64,000 nucleotides of DNA, taken from NCBI RefSeq assembly GCF_937960835.1, contig NZ_CALGPC010000015.1:1-64000 (forward strand). Reading direction: 5' to 3'. The number at the start of each line of letters is the position of its first letter. Within the stretch, counting starts at the first letter, position 1. The DNA comes from an uncultured Ferrovibrio sp. (GTDB taxonomy: Bacteria > Pseudomonadota > Alphaproteobacteria > Ferrovibrionales > Ferrovibrionaceae). Positions 52,850 through 61,586 of the stretch are shown one piece after another. Below the pieces are notes generated by a model. It was given only the letters and a program-made list of their open reading frames with translations. It searched no databases and was not told the origin of the DNA. Both the position numbers and the translations under genes were made by a program.

Positions 52850-55800
52850 TTACTGACGCGATTTGCCGATGGCTTCCCGCAGCAGCAGATAGACCTTGCC
52901 GACATCCGCGGTGACGAAGGCAGAGGTGAGCAGTTCCTCATGTTCCACGCCTTTCGCGCCGGCCAGCACTCGCTCGAACTCGGCGATATAGCGGTCGGTG
53001 TAATCGCGGAACTCGCCGCTCTCCTGATACTTCTCGCGAATCTTGTCCAAATCCCGCTGGTCGATCAGCTTGCGGGTGAACAGGCCGCGTTCGCCCTTGT
53101 AATAGCGGCGCCACAGATCTTCCGACAAATCGCGGTTGAGCAGCCGGGTAATGTCGATGGCCATCGAGTTGAGATGACCGGTGATGAAGGCCGCCGTCTT
53201 GAGGAACTGCTCGCCGCGCAGAGCCTGCGTCGCCTTGCGCAGGGCTTCGGCCTCGATGCTGGCGGTGCGGGCTGCTTCGGCCAGAGCCTTGGAATCCGCC
53301 TTGAGGCTGGCTTCGGCGCTGGCTGCCTCGCTGGCGGCGCGTGCCGCAGCCGAAGACAACTCCTTCGCCCGCTGTGCCAGGATCTCGGCAGTCTCCGCGG
53401 CACGGGCGGTGGCGCGGTCGGTAACAGCGCTGAATTCCGTACCGGTGCGGGCCAGACGTTCGCCGATCTCGGTGACCTTCTCCGACAGACGCGCGGCGCG
53501 GGTATCGACCTCGTCGGCCTGGCGGCGGAAGCCGTCGCTCATCCGGTCGGTCTGCTTCATCGCATCCTCGACGATATTCGCCAGTTCGCGCGTGCGGTTG
53601 CGCAGCACCTCGCTGGCATCGTCGATGCGGCCCGACGCGTTGCCAACCGCAAGATTGATCTCGCGGGCACGGGCATCGAAGGTTGCCCCCACCTGTTCGA
53701 TCCGCGCAGCTGCCTCGTCGGAAACGCGCGCGACTTCCTGCGCCTGACGGCGGAAGCTTTCGCCGATATTGGCGGTCTTGATGATCGCAGCCTCCGAGGC
53801 CTCGGACAGCTCCTGCACGCGGCCGCGGAAATTCTCGCGGATGTTTTCCGCCTGACGACTGAGTTCGGCGGCCAGAGTGGCGAGTGCATCGGCCTGATCG
53901 TGGATGGTGCTGTGCAGTTCGAGCGTGCGGTCGACGACACTTTGCGCTGCCTCCCCCAGCTCGGCCGAACGCGCCCGCGCGGTGTCGCCCGCCGTATTGA
54001 TACTGGAAGTCGCCTTCTCGGCCGCGGCGTTGAGCGCCGTCGCCTCAATCTGCGCCTTCTCGCTCATGGCAACCAGCGCCGCCGTCTGCGCGGCGGCCTT
54101 CTCGGCCAGCTGCGCCATCGCGTCAGCCACACCGAGCGACAGATCCTGCAGATCCTTGGCGCGCGCCTGGGCTGTGCTGCCGGCCAATTGCGACTCCATC
54201 GCCGCGCGTTCGGCGGCGGCGCTGAGCGCATGAGCCTGGGTCTGTGCCATCTCGCTGACCTGATGCAGGCGCTGGGTAACGCGCTCGGCCACCGTCTGCA
54301 ACTGGATGGCATCCTGGCCAGCGCTTTCGCCGGCACCACGCAGGCGCTGCGCAGTGCGGGCAGCGGCCTGATCCAGGCTATCGACCTGATCGCGCATCTG
54401 CTCGCCCGCCTCGTCCAGGCGTTTGGCCAGGCCATCGATATTGGAGCGGAATTGCTCGGCATGCTGGCGCAAGCGATCGCCGCTGGCCTCCACCAGCTCG
54501 TCCGCATGCTGCGTCGCCTGCGACAGCAACGCATTGGCCTGAGCCATGATTTCCTGCACATGGGCAGCCATCGTCTGCGCCTCGCGACCGGCCTGGGCCA
54601 GGCTCTCGACGCGGTTCTTAATACCCTCGTCCGCCTCACCGATCTTGCTGAGCGCACGTCCGGCGGTCTCGTCCAGGCTATTCGCGCGCTGGCGCAGTTC
54701 GTCGCCGGCACGCATCGTGCGCTCGGTAATCTGCTGCAGCGTGGTCGTCATATTGGCGCCTTCGCGGCGCAGCGCATCGCCGGCCTGTGCCAGACGCTGA
54801 TCGGCCAATTCGGCGGCATGGCCAAGCTGGTCTGCCTGATGACGCACCAGATCGCCGGTGAGCTTCAGGCGCTGTTCTGCCTGGGCAGCAGCCTCGGCGA
54901 AGTTTTCCGCCTGCTTGACGGCAGCGGCACCGACCTGTTCAAGCGAAACGGTACGGCTGCGCATGTCGTCCGCGGCGGTGCGCAGGCGATCTGCCACGCG
55001 GGTACCCTGCTCATCCAAGGCCCCGATTTCGGAACGGATGGTCTCGCCAATATCGCGCACACGGCCAATGGTGGTCGCCGTCGCATGCTCGATCTCGCGT
55101 ACCCGTTCGCGCAGCACGATGCCGGCGGCTTCGGCATTGTCGACCACTTTCTGGCTGGCCGAACTGAACAACTGAGTCTCGCGGGTGAAGCTTTCGCCCG
55201 CCGCCTGGGCCCGGGCGACGGTGACTTCCGCCGCCGTGGTGATGACTTGGGCGGACTCGGCAAAGCTCTGGCCGACGCGATTGGCTTCGCCGCTGGCACG
55301 GGTGACGGCCTGTTCGAGCGCGACAATCTTCTGCTCCAATTGCGCTGCGATCTGTTGTGCGACTTCAGCTGCGCGTTCCACCGCCTTGTCCATCAACTCG
55401 CCATGGCGGCGCGACAATTCCTCGACGCGCTCGTTCTGAAACTGAATGGCCGAGGTGATGCGGGTGATCTCGTTTGCCTTGGCCTGGAAGATGCCGCGGG
55501 CGGTTTCCACTTCGCGAGTGATCACATCGGCCGCCTGCAGCAGCACCTGCGCCTGGGTCGACACCGTCTGGCCCAGGCCGGAAACCTTGGTTTCCACTTC
55601 GCTGCCGACCTTGGCGGCAGCTTCGATCAGGGCGGCGCTCTGCTCCTCGAATTTCCCCGCCAAGCCCTTCACCACGGCATCGAGGTCGCGGTTGACCTGC
55701 TCGGCCGCGGTCAGCAGCACCTGTGAGGACTGGCTCAAGGTGCCGGCCAGTTGCTTGGTCTGCAAGGCCACCTGCTCACCGGCACCGGAGGCAGCGGCAA

Positions 55801-56323
55801 TCAGCGCCTGCTGCTGGTTCGCCATGGTCTCGCCCAGCGCTCCGATCTTGTCGGTGGCCGATTGCGCAGCCTCCTCCATCTCGCGCGCCTGACGACGCAG
55901 AGCACCGGCGAGGTTGGAAATGCGACGTTCGGCTTCCGGCGTCGGATAGGTCAGATCGAGCAGCACCTGATGCAGAGCCGCAGCTTGCTTGCGGATCGCG
56001 GTGCCACGCCATACCGTCATCAGCATGAGCCAGAGGAAAGCCAGCGGCGCCGTCATTCCGGCCACGAACAAGCCGATCTCATGCGGCAGTGCCTGCCACA
56101 GATTCTGCCAGCCGATGGAATTCTGAACATAGAGCCCGGAGAGGCCGAGCCAGAGGACGCTGACGACCCCGCCAATGCCGATCAACAGCTGGCGTTGCCG
56201 CTCCAGGGCAGGCCGGCCGATCAATTCGGCAGCCTGGGCCTCGGCGCGCTCGAGCGCGGCCTCGCTGGCCGGCTTGCTGGCGGCAGCCGCCATATCGGCT
56301 CGTGGATGTTTGATCAGCGTCAT
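52850..56323 (-). CDS. Large membrane-anchored coiled-coil protein (TipN-like)
   Basis: A protein of 1157 residues. Two membrane helices (about 47-66 and 83-105) near the N-terminus are followed by about 900 residues of alanine/glutamate-rich helix with a repeated pattern such as RAxELGEAAQSV and RTRELANIVEDA, predicted to form a long coiled coil. A non-repetitive C-terminal region (about 1060-1157) ends KVYLLLREAIGKSRQ. The layout resembles TipN, the polar landmark of Caulobacter; the similarity is structural and not proven. The ATG at 56323 has a perfect GGAGG 5 nt upstream; longer frames lack any such site. Confidence 0.75.
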   Translation of the reverse strand: MTLIKHPRADMAAAASKPASEAALERAEAQAAELIGRPALERQRQLLIGIGGVVSVLWLGLSGLYVQNSIGWQNLWQALPHEIGLFVAGMTAPLAFLWLMLMTVWRGTAIRKQAAALHQVLLDLTYPTPEAERRISNLAGALRRQAREMEEAAQSATDKIGALGETMANQQQALIAAASGAGEQVALQTKQLAGTLSQSSQVLLTAAEQVNRDLDAVVKGLAGKFEEQSAALIEAAAKVGSEVETKVSGLGQTVSTQAQVLLQAADVITREVETARGIFQAKANEITRITSAIQFQNERVEELSRRHGELMDKAVERAAEVAQQIAAQLEQKIVALEQAVTRASGEANRVGQSFAESAQVITTAAEVTVARAQAAGESFTRETQLFSSASQKVVDNAEAAGIVLRERVREIEHATATTIGRVRDIGETIRSEIGALDEQGTRVADRLRTAADDMRSRTVSLEQVGAAAVKQAENFAEAAAQAEQRLKLTGDLVRHQADQLGHAAELADQRLAQAGDALRREGANMTTTLQQITERTMRAGDELRQRANSLDETAGRALSKIGEADEGIKNRVESLAQAGREAQTMAAHVQEIMAQANALLSQATQHADELVEASGDRLRQHAEQFRSNIDGLAKRLDEAGEQMRDQVDSLDQAAARTAQRLRGAGESAGQDAIQLQTVAERVTQRLHQVSEMAQTQAHALSAAAERAAMESQLAGSTAQARAKDLQDLSLGVADAMAQLAEKAAAQTAALVAMSEKAQIEATALNAAAEKATSSINTAGDTARARSAELGEAAQSVVDRTLELHSTIHDQADALATLAAELSRQAENIRENFRGRVQELSEASEAAIIKTANIGESFRRQAQEVARVSDEAAARIEQVGATFDARAREINLAVGNASGRIDDASEVLRNRTRELANIVEDAMKQTDRMSDGFRRQADEVDTRAARLSEKVTEIGERLARTGTEFSAVTDRATARAAETAEILAQRAKELSSAAARAASEAASAEASLKADSKALAEAARTASIEAEALRKATQALRGEQFLKTAAFITGHLNSMAIDITRLLNRDLSEDLWRRYYKGERGLFTRKLIDQRDLDKIREKYQESGEFRDYTDRYIAEFERVLAGAKGVEHEELLTSAFVTADVGKVYLLLREAIGKSRQ

Positions 56324-56866
56324 CGCAACCTCCCCCGCCTGGCGAGATGACATCCGCCGGTCGGAATCGCGTAAGTCCCGCATTGAAACACTAAACCCGG
56401 TATCGACAAAGCGCGGCGCAGCAGGCGGGACTCCTGCGCCGTTAGCACAACAGATAGGCTTGTAATGGTTAACAGCGACTTGCGGTTCGGCTCCCGCCGA
56501 CTTATCCCCGCTATCCACAGGCGCTTGCAATGACACCTGTCGCCGTGCGCGACACGGCATGAAATCATGGGGGTTCACGCTATGCGGAATCCGTCAAGAC
56601 AATTTTTTGCCCCCCAGAGTCATACATCGTATTGACGCCCCACTATGGGGCAGTACCATATGTTGTGTTCGTTGACCTGTTTCGAGACATAGCTGCGCCG
56701 CCTCTGGGCCCGTTTGGGGCCGGTTTTTGGGCTTACAGAGGTGAAAGGGCGGGGTGTGCGGCTGCCGAAACGTTGGAAAACGGCGATTTTGGGATTCATA
56801 CCGACGGTCGGCCGGGTCTTCGCAGGAAGCGATGCCGGACCGGAGAAAAACAAGGGGAAAGCATCC
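56324..56866. other. Divergent promoter region between the TipN-like gene and nrdA
   Basis: A 543-bp gap without a convincing gene. Short frames on both strands overlap and look like chance readings. It should contain the promoters of both genes and a long nrdA leader. A sequence close to an NrdR box lies at 56653-56668. Confidence 0.5.
56653..56668. promoter_or_regulatory. Possible NrdR box upstream of nrdA
   Basis: GTACCATATGTTGTGT matches the NrdR consensus (close to ACACTATATCTTGTGT) well in its right half and poorly in its left half. NrdR represses ribonucleotide reductase genes and normally uses two boxes about three helical turns apart. I see only a weak second candidate near 56622. 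The call rests on position before nrdA. Confidence 0.3.
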
Positions 56867-58780
56867 GTGCTGAACACTCTGCAGACTGAGCGCGGCATCC
56901 GCGTCGATATCGACCGCAGCCGCGACCGCCTTCTCACCGACTTCGGCAAGGCTACCCTCGACGACCGTTACCTTATGCCGGGCGAGTCCTACCAGGATCT
57001 GTTCGCCCGCGTCGCCAGCTACTATGCGGACGACACCGCCCATGCTCAGCGGATGTACAACTACATTAGCAAGCTGTGGTTCATGCCGGCAACGCCAGTG
57101 CTGTCGAATGGCGGCACCAACCGCGGCCTGCCGATCTCCTGCTTCCTCAATGAGGCGAATGACAGCTTGGATGGCATTGTCGGCCTGTGGAATGAGAATG
57201 TCTGGCTGGCGGCCCGCGGCGGCGGTATCGGCAGCTACTGGGGCAACCTGCGCTCGATCGGCGAGAAGGTCGGTCAGAACGGCAAGACCTCGGGCATCAT
57301 CCCCTTCATCCGCGTCATGGACAGCCTGACACTCGCCATCTCGCAGGGCTCGCTGCGTCGCGGCTCAGCCGCTGTCTACCTGCCGATCGACCATCCGGAA
57401 GTCGAGGAATTCATCGAGATCCGCCGTCCGACCGGCGGCGATCCGAACCGCAAGGCGCTCAACCTGCATAACGGGCTGCTGATCTCCGACGCCTTCATGC
57501 GCGCTGTGGAGAACGATGATCAGTGGGAATTGCGCAGTCCGCATGACGGTACGGTGCAGCGCACCGTTTCGGCCCGTGCGCTGTGGATCCGCATCCTCAC
57601 CGCCCGCATCGAAACCGGCGAGCCGTACATCGTCTACATCGACCATGTGAACCGCGCCCTGCCGGAGCATCACAAGCTGGCCGGGCTGCGGGTCAAGACC
57701 TCGAACCTATGCAGCGAGATCACTCTGCCGACCGGCATTGATCATCATGGCCAGCAGCGCACCGCTGTCTGCTGCTTGTCGTCGCTGAACCTTGAATACT
57801 TCCACGAATGGAAGGAGCATCCGCTGTTCATCGAGGATTGCCTGCGCTTCCTCGACAATGTTCTGCAGGACTTCATCGAAAAGGCTCCCGACACGATGTC
57901 GAAGGCCCGCTACGCGGCACAGCGCGAGCGTTCGGTTGGCCTGGGCGTGATGGGCTTCCACTCCTTCCTGCAGGCCAATGGCGTGCCGTGGGAAAGCGTG
58001 ATGGCCAAGGTGTGGAACCGCACCATCTTCAAGCATATCAAGGATGCCGCCGACGCTGCCTCGAAGAAACTGGCGGAAGAGCGCGGCCCCTGCCCCGATG
58101 CCGCCGAATACGGCATCATGGAGCGCTTCTCGCACAAGATCGCCATCGCGCCGACGGCTTCGATCTCGATCATTGCCGGCGGCGCCTCGCCCGGCATCGA
58201 GCCGAACGTCGCCAATGCCTTCACGCATAAAACGCTGTCGGGCAGCTTCTCGGTGCGCAACCGCTATCTTGAGAAGACTCTGGAGCAGTATGGTAAGAAC
58301 GACGACGAGACCTGGTCGTCGATTACCACCAATGGCGGCTCGGTGCAGCATCTCGACTTCCTGTCGGATGATGAAAAGGCTGTGTTCAAGACCGCATTCG
58401 AGATCGACCAGCGCTGGCTGATCGAACTCGCCGCCGATCGCACGCCGTTCATCTGCCAGGCGCAGAGCCTGAACATCTTCCTGCCGGCCAATGTGCATAA
58501 GCGCGACCTGCACCAGATCCATCTGCAGGCCTGGAAGAAGGGGGTGAAGAGCCTTTACTATTGTCGCTCGCTGTCGATCCAGCGCGCCGAGACGGTGTCG
58601 ACCAAGAATACCGTCGATGCCAACAGCGGCGTTGTTTCCATCCCGCTGGTCGGCAAGATCAACGAGGGCGAACGGCCGCAGCGCCTGCCGCAGGAGGCCG
58701 AACTGCCGCTGGCTGCCGCTTCGACCACCGGCGGCCCGCGCGAGGCAGTGGATTACGACGAATGCCTCGCCTGCCAGTGA
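56867..58780 (+). CDS. nrdA: Ribonucleoside-diphosphate reductase large subunit, no ATP cone
   Basis: This subunit makes deoxyribonucleotides by radical chemistry. From the GTG at 56867, preceded by AGGGGA, it has 637 residues. Key sites are visible: the first redox cysteine in LPISCFLNE, the active-site Cys and Glu in NLCSEITLP, the second redox cysteine in CCLSSLNL, the paired radical-transfer tyrosines in SLYYCRSLS and a C-terminal Cys-x-x-Cys (ECLACQ). The N-terminal ATP-cone regulator of E. coli NrdA is absent. No nrdB follows; the next gene is convergent. Activity control may sit on the small subunit, as known for some lineages. Confidence 0.9.
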   Translation: MLNTLQTERGIRVDIDRSRDRLLTDFGKATLDDRYLMPGESYQDLFARVASYYADDTAHAQRMYNYISKLWFMPATPVLSNGGTNRGLPISCFLNEANDSLDGIVGLWNENVWLAARGGGIGSYWGNLRSIGEKVGQNGKTSGIIPFIRVMDSLTLAISQGSLRRGSAAVYLPIDHPEVEEFIEIRRPTGGDPNRKALNLHNGLLISDAFMRAVENDDQWELRSPHDGTVQRTVSARALWIRILTARIETGEPYIVYIDHVNRALPEHHKLAGLRVKTSNLCSEITLPTGIDHHGQQRTAVCCLSSLNLEYFHEWKEHPLFIEDCLRFLDNVLQDFIEKAPDTMSKARYAAQRERSVGLGVMGFHSFLQANGVPWESVMAKVWNRTIFKHIKDAADAASKKLAEERGPCPDAAEYGIMERFSHKIAIAPTASISIIAGGASPGIEPNVANAFTHKTLSGSFSVRNRYLEKTLEQYGKNDDETWSSITTNGGSVQHLDFLSDDEKAVFKTAFEIDQRWLIELAADRTPFICQAQSLNIFLPANVHKRDLHQIHLQAWKKGVKSLYYCRSLSIQRAETVSTKNTVDANSGVVSIPLVGKINEGERPQRLPQEAELPLAAASTTGGPREAVDYDECLACQ

Positions 58781-58802
58781 TGGCAGACAGCATAAGCTGA
58801 AA

Positions 58803-58840
58803 AAACATAACGGCCCGGGAGCGATCCCGGGCCGTTTTAT
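58803..58840 (+). terminator. Rho-independent terminator, bidirectional
   Basis: A perfect 10-bp stem, CGGCCCGGGA (58811-58820) and TCCCGGGCCG (58825-58834), with a GCGA loop, followed by TTTTAT on the plus strand and preceded by AAAAAACATAA, which gives a T-rich tail on the minus strand. It separates the convergent nrdA and sulfhydrylase genes. Confidence 0.93.
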
Positions 58841-58855
58841 TTCGGACGATGAAGA

Positions 58856-60166
58856 TCAGGCGGCGGCTTTGACTGAGGTCGCCGCGGCCAGAGCCTGTTC
58901 GAGGTCTGCGATAATATCGTCGATATTCTCAATGCCGACAGACAGCCGGACATAGCCGGGAGAAACACCGCTCTGGAGCTGTTCCTCGGCCCCAAGCTGC
59001 GAATGGGTCGTGGACGCCGGATGGATCGCCAGGCTGCGCGTGTCACCGATATTGGCAACATGGTAGAAGAGCTTCAGCGCATCGATGAAGCGCTTCCCAG
59101 CCTCGAGGCCATCCTTCAGCTCAAAGCCGACCAATCCGCCAAACCCGCCGGAGAGATACTGCTTGGCGCGCAGGAATGGCTTACCCGTCTGCAAGCCGGG
59201 ATAGATCACCTTGGAAACAGCCGGATGCTTGTCCAGGTATTCGGCCACAGCGGCTGCATTGCGGCTATGCTCGCGAATACGCAGAGGCAGGGTTTCCAGT
59301 CCCTGGATCAGCTGGAAGGCGTTGAAGGGGCTCAATGCAGCGCCGAGATCACGCAGCAAAGTGACGCGCGCCTTGATGATATAGGCAATCGGGCCAAGCG
59401 GTTTGACCGCTTCCGTCCACACCGCGCCGTGATAACTCGGGTCGGGCTGGTTCAGCAGCGGCTGCCGTTCAGGATGGGCAGCCCAGTCGAAATTGCCGCC
59501 ATCGACGATGAGGCCGCCGATCGAGGTGCCGTGCCCGCCGATATACTTAGTGGCGGAGTAAACGACGATGGCCGCGCCATGCTCCAGCGGCTTGGCCAGG
59601 ACCGGCGCAGCCGTGTTGTCGACGATCAGCGGAATGCCCAGCGGGCGGCCGATCTCGGCCACTTCCGCAATCGGGAAAACCGCCAGCTTCGGATTGGGCA
59701 GGGTTTCGGCATAGTAGGCGCGCGTACGCTCGTCGGTCGCACGCCGGAAATTCTCCGGATCGGCTGGATCGACGAAGCGGACCTCGATGCCCTGCTGCCT
59801 TAGCGTATTAGCGAACAGATTCCAGGTGCCGCCATAGAGGTCGGTCGAGCTGACCACGTTGTCGCCGGCCTGCGCGATGTTCTGCAACGCGAATGCCGAC
59901 GCCGCCTGCCCCGAGCTGACCGCCAGAGCCGCGACACCGCCCTCCAACGCGGCAATACGCTTCTCCAGCACATCCACGGTGGGGTTCATGATCCGGGTAT
60001 AGATATTGCCCAGCTCCTTCAGCGCAAAGAGATTCGCGGCATGCTCGACGTCTTTGAACTGGTAGGACGTGGTCTGATAGATCGGCACGGCGACCGACCC
60101 GGTGGCCGGATCGGCGCGATAGCCCGCATGAAGAACAATGGTTTCCGGGTTTTTCGACTCAGTCAT
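58856..60166 (-). CDS. metY: O-acetylhomoserine sulfhydrylase (Cys/Met metabolism PLP enzyme)
   Basis: A PLP enzyme of 436 residues that makes homocysteine from O-acetylhomoserine and sulfide, or methionine from methanethiol. It begins NPETIVLHAGYRADPATGSVAVPIYQTTSY and contains NPTVDVLEKRIAALEGG. The PLP lysine is Lys207 in VVYSATKYIGG. The length and opening match O-acetylhomoserine aminocarboxypropyltransferases better than cystathionine synthases. The upstream leader has two inverted repeats but no recognisable SAM-II riboswitch. Confidence 0.9.
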   Translation of the reverse strand: MTESKNPETIVLHAGYRADPATGSVAVPIYQTTSYQFKDVEHAANLFALKELGNIYTRIMNPTVDVLEKRIAALEGGVAALAVSSGQAASAFALQNIAQAGDNVVSSTDLYGGTWNLFANTLRQQGIEVRFVDPADPENFRRATDERTRAYYAETLPNPKLAVFPIAEVAEIGRPLGIPLIVDNTAAPVLAKPLEHGAAIVVYSATKYIGGHGTSIGGLIVDGGNFDWAAHPERQPLLNQPDPSYHGAVWTEAVKPLGPIAYIIKARVTLLRDLGAALSPFNAFQLIQGLETLPLRIREHSRNAAAVAEYLDKHPAVSKVIYPGLQTGKPFLRAKQYLSGGFGGLVGFELKDGLEAGKRFIDALKLFYHVANIGDTRSLAIHPASTTHSQLGAEEQLQSGVSPGYVRLSVGIENIDDIIADLEQALAAATSVKAAA

Positions 60167-60200
60167 TTCACTCTCCCATTCGATGCGCAGAGCATCTCCG

Positions 60201-60244
60201 ACGACGCGTCGTCACACCATTCAATTTTGCATGCGCAAATGAAT
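60201..60244. promoter_or_regulatory. Two inverted repeats upstream of the sulfhydrylase gene
   Basis: ACGACGCGTCGT (60201-60212) is a perfect 12-bp palindrome. Next to it an interrupted inverted repeat pairs ATTCAATTTTGC (60219-60230) with GCGCAAATGAAT (60233-60244), with two mismatches. They lie 35-78 nt before the start codon of the sulfhydrylase gene, where a repressor or activator could bind. The binding protein is unknown. Confidence 0.4.
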
Positions 60245-60415
60245 AGAAAAATTTGTTCGAGCTGTGAAATCCGCCATTACAGCGCCGTTCTGCAAAATCC
60301 AGCCATGCGACAAAAAAGTATCACCCTGCTGACAAGCGCGTCTTGAAATCAAATCGTGATACGCGATGGCCCGGCTGATGGCCCATCTCAATAGGCGAGG
60401 GTCTGCGCGCAGCAC

Positions 60416-60853
60416 CTACTCAGGCTCGAATTTCAGCGCTGTTCCATTCATGCAGTAGCGTAATCCCGTCGGCTCCGGTCCGTCCTCGAAGACATGACCG
60501 AGATGGCCTCCGCAGCGACGGCAATGCACCTCAGTGCGTGTCATGAAGAAGCTGCGATCCGTGCTCGTCTCGATCGCCTCTTCATCCAGCGGCGCGAAAA
60601 AGCTCGGCCAGCCACTGCCGCTATCATACTTGGTATCCGAACTGAACAAGGCCTGGCCACAGCCAGCACACAGAAAACGGCCTTTGCGATATTCATTGTT
60701 CAAAGGTGAGGAATGCGGCCGCTCGGTGCCGTGCTGACGCAATACCGCATATTGCGAAGGGGTCAGCTGCTCCCGCCACTCGGCCTCGCCATGCTCAATT
60801 TCGAAATGTCGGACTTCTCCCGCATCTGTCGGGCGGCCGCAATTGCTTTTCAT
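60416..60853 (-). CDS. msrB: Peptide-methionine (R)-S-oxide reductase
   Basis: MsrB repairs the R form of oxidised methionine in proteins. The protein has 145 residues. The structural zinc is bound by Cys62, Cys65, Cys111 and Cys114 (LCAGC and HCRRC), and the catalytic Cys134 lies in LRYCMNGTAL. The block GWPSFFAPL is fully conserved. There is no signal peptide, so it acts in the cytoplasm. It stands alone, facing away from the metY promoter region with 249 nt between them. Confidence 0.95.
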   Translation of the reverse strand: MKSNCGRPTDAGEVRHFEIEHGEAEWREQLTPSQYAVLRQHGTERPHSSPLNNEYRKGRFLCAGCGQALFSSDTKYDSGSGWPSFFAPLDEEAIETSTDRSFFMTRTEVHCRRCGGHLGHVFEDGPEPTGLRYCMNGTALKFEPE

Positions 60854-60910
60854 ATTCGCACCCTTCTTGCCTGCCAGTTTTGCTACCTCGTTGGAAAAAT
60901 TTAGAAGTCT

Positions 60911-61291
60911 CTACGCTTGTCTGTGCTGCCCCTGCCAGATTCCCAAGACTGCGACGGCAACAATGAGAGCGCCAATCGACAGATGCACGAATTTAATCAT
61001 GTCATAATGAGAAAATGCCAGGAGCCAGGGCGATAACGCCAGCCAAGCCCCAAGCTGGGCGTTGATATAAGCCTCCCAGCTATCCAGCAGAGTAAGGGCC
61101 AAGGCTGACAGCGCAAATACAAGAAAGCCGATGATCACGGCATTCAGCGTCGCGCCTTCGAAGCCGGTGAAGCCGAACAGCCACGGCGAAATCGCCGCCA
61201 ATATCCCCAAAGCCATATTCGTCCAGTCCTGCCACCGCCGTATTTCATGCGGATGTCGGATATCATGTTGATTATGGGTCACATGGGCCAT
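60911..61291 (-). CDS. SPW repeat membrane protein
   Basis: A small membrane protein of 126 residues with four helices. The SPW repeat appears twice, as ISPWLFGFTGF and LSPWLLAFSHY, which defines the family. The function of the family is unknown. AGAGG lies 6 nt before the ATG at 61291; a longer frame upstream begins in non-conserved sequence. It lies downstream of a gap with a strong bidirectional terminator. Confidence 0.85.
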   Translation of the reverse strand: MAHVTHNQHDIRHPHEIRRWQDWTNMALGILAAISPWLFGFTGFEGATLNAVIIGFLVFALSALALTLLDSWEAYINAQLGAWLALSPWLLAFSHYDMIKFVHLSIGALIVAVAVLGIWQGQHRQA

Positions 61292-61525
61292 GACACACCT
61301 CTTGGCATCTTCGCCTCCGATGCGTCGACAACGCGTTCCAAGCCTAGGCTCGTCCTCCCCGTGCGATGCAACACACGGTCTGTCGTCAAGAAAGCTAGAT
61401 CGTCGAAGAAAGCCGGCTAGGGATTTAAACCGTGCTACCTCGCCTGGTGTCGCCGTAGGGCACTCGCTGAAAATTCCAATTGAGACCAATTATTTAACAC
61501 CACACTCATTCTGGCTGGCACTAAC

Positions 61526-61572
61526 AAAGAAGGCCCGGAAAGCCATCGTGATGACTTTCCGGGCCCTTTCTT
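61526..61572. terminator. Bidirectional Rho-independent terminator
   Basis: An 11-bp stem, GGCCCGGAAAG (61532-61542) and CTTTCCGGGCC (61555-61565), with a 12-nt loop, flanked by AAAGAA on the left and CTTTCTT on the right. It ends transcription of the MFS gene on the minus strand and could also act on the plus strand. Confidence 0.88.
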
Positions 61573-61586
61573 ATGAATACTGTCAC

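Noticed and set aside
52940..55726. A 928-residue open frame opposite the TipN-like gene
   Set aside because: It is exactly antisense to a repetitive GC-rich coding region. Its product is a leucine/arginine/glycine mix without any domain, and it has no ribosome site.
56503..56522. TTATCC and TATCCACAG stretch that resembles DnaA boxes
   Set aside because: Only one partial box, in a plain promoter gap; too little for an origin claim.
56594..57043. A 149-residue minus-strand frame over the nrdA start
   Set aside because: It overlaps the well-supported nrdA N-terminus and lacks a ribosome site or recognisable domain.
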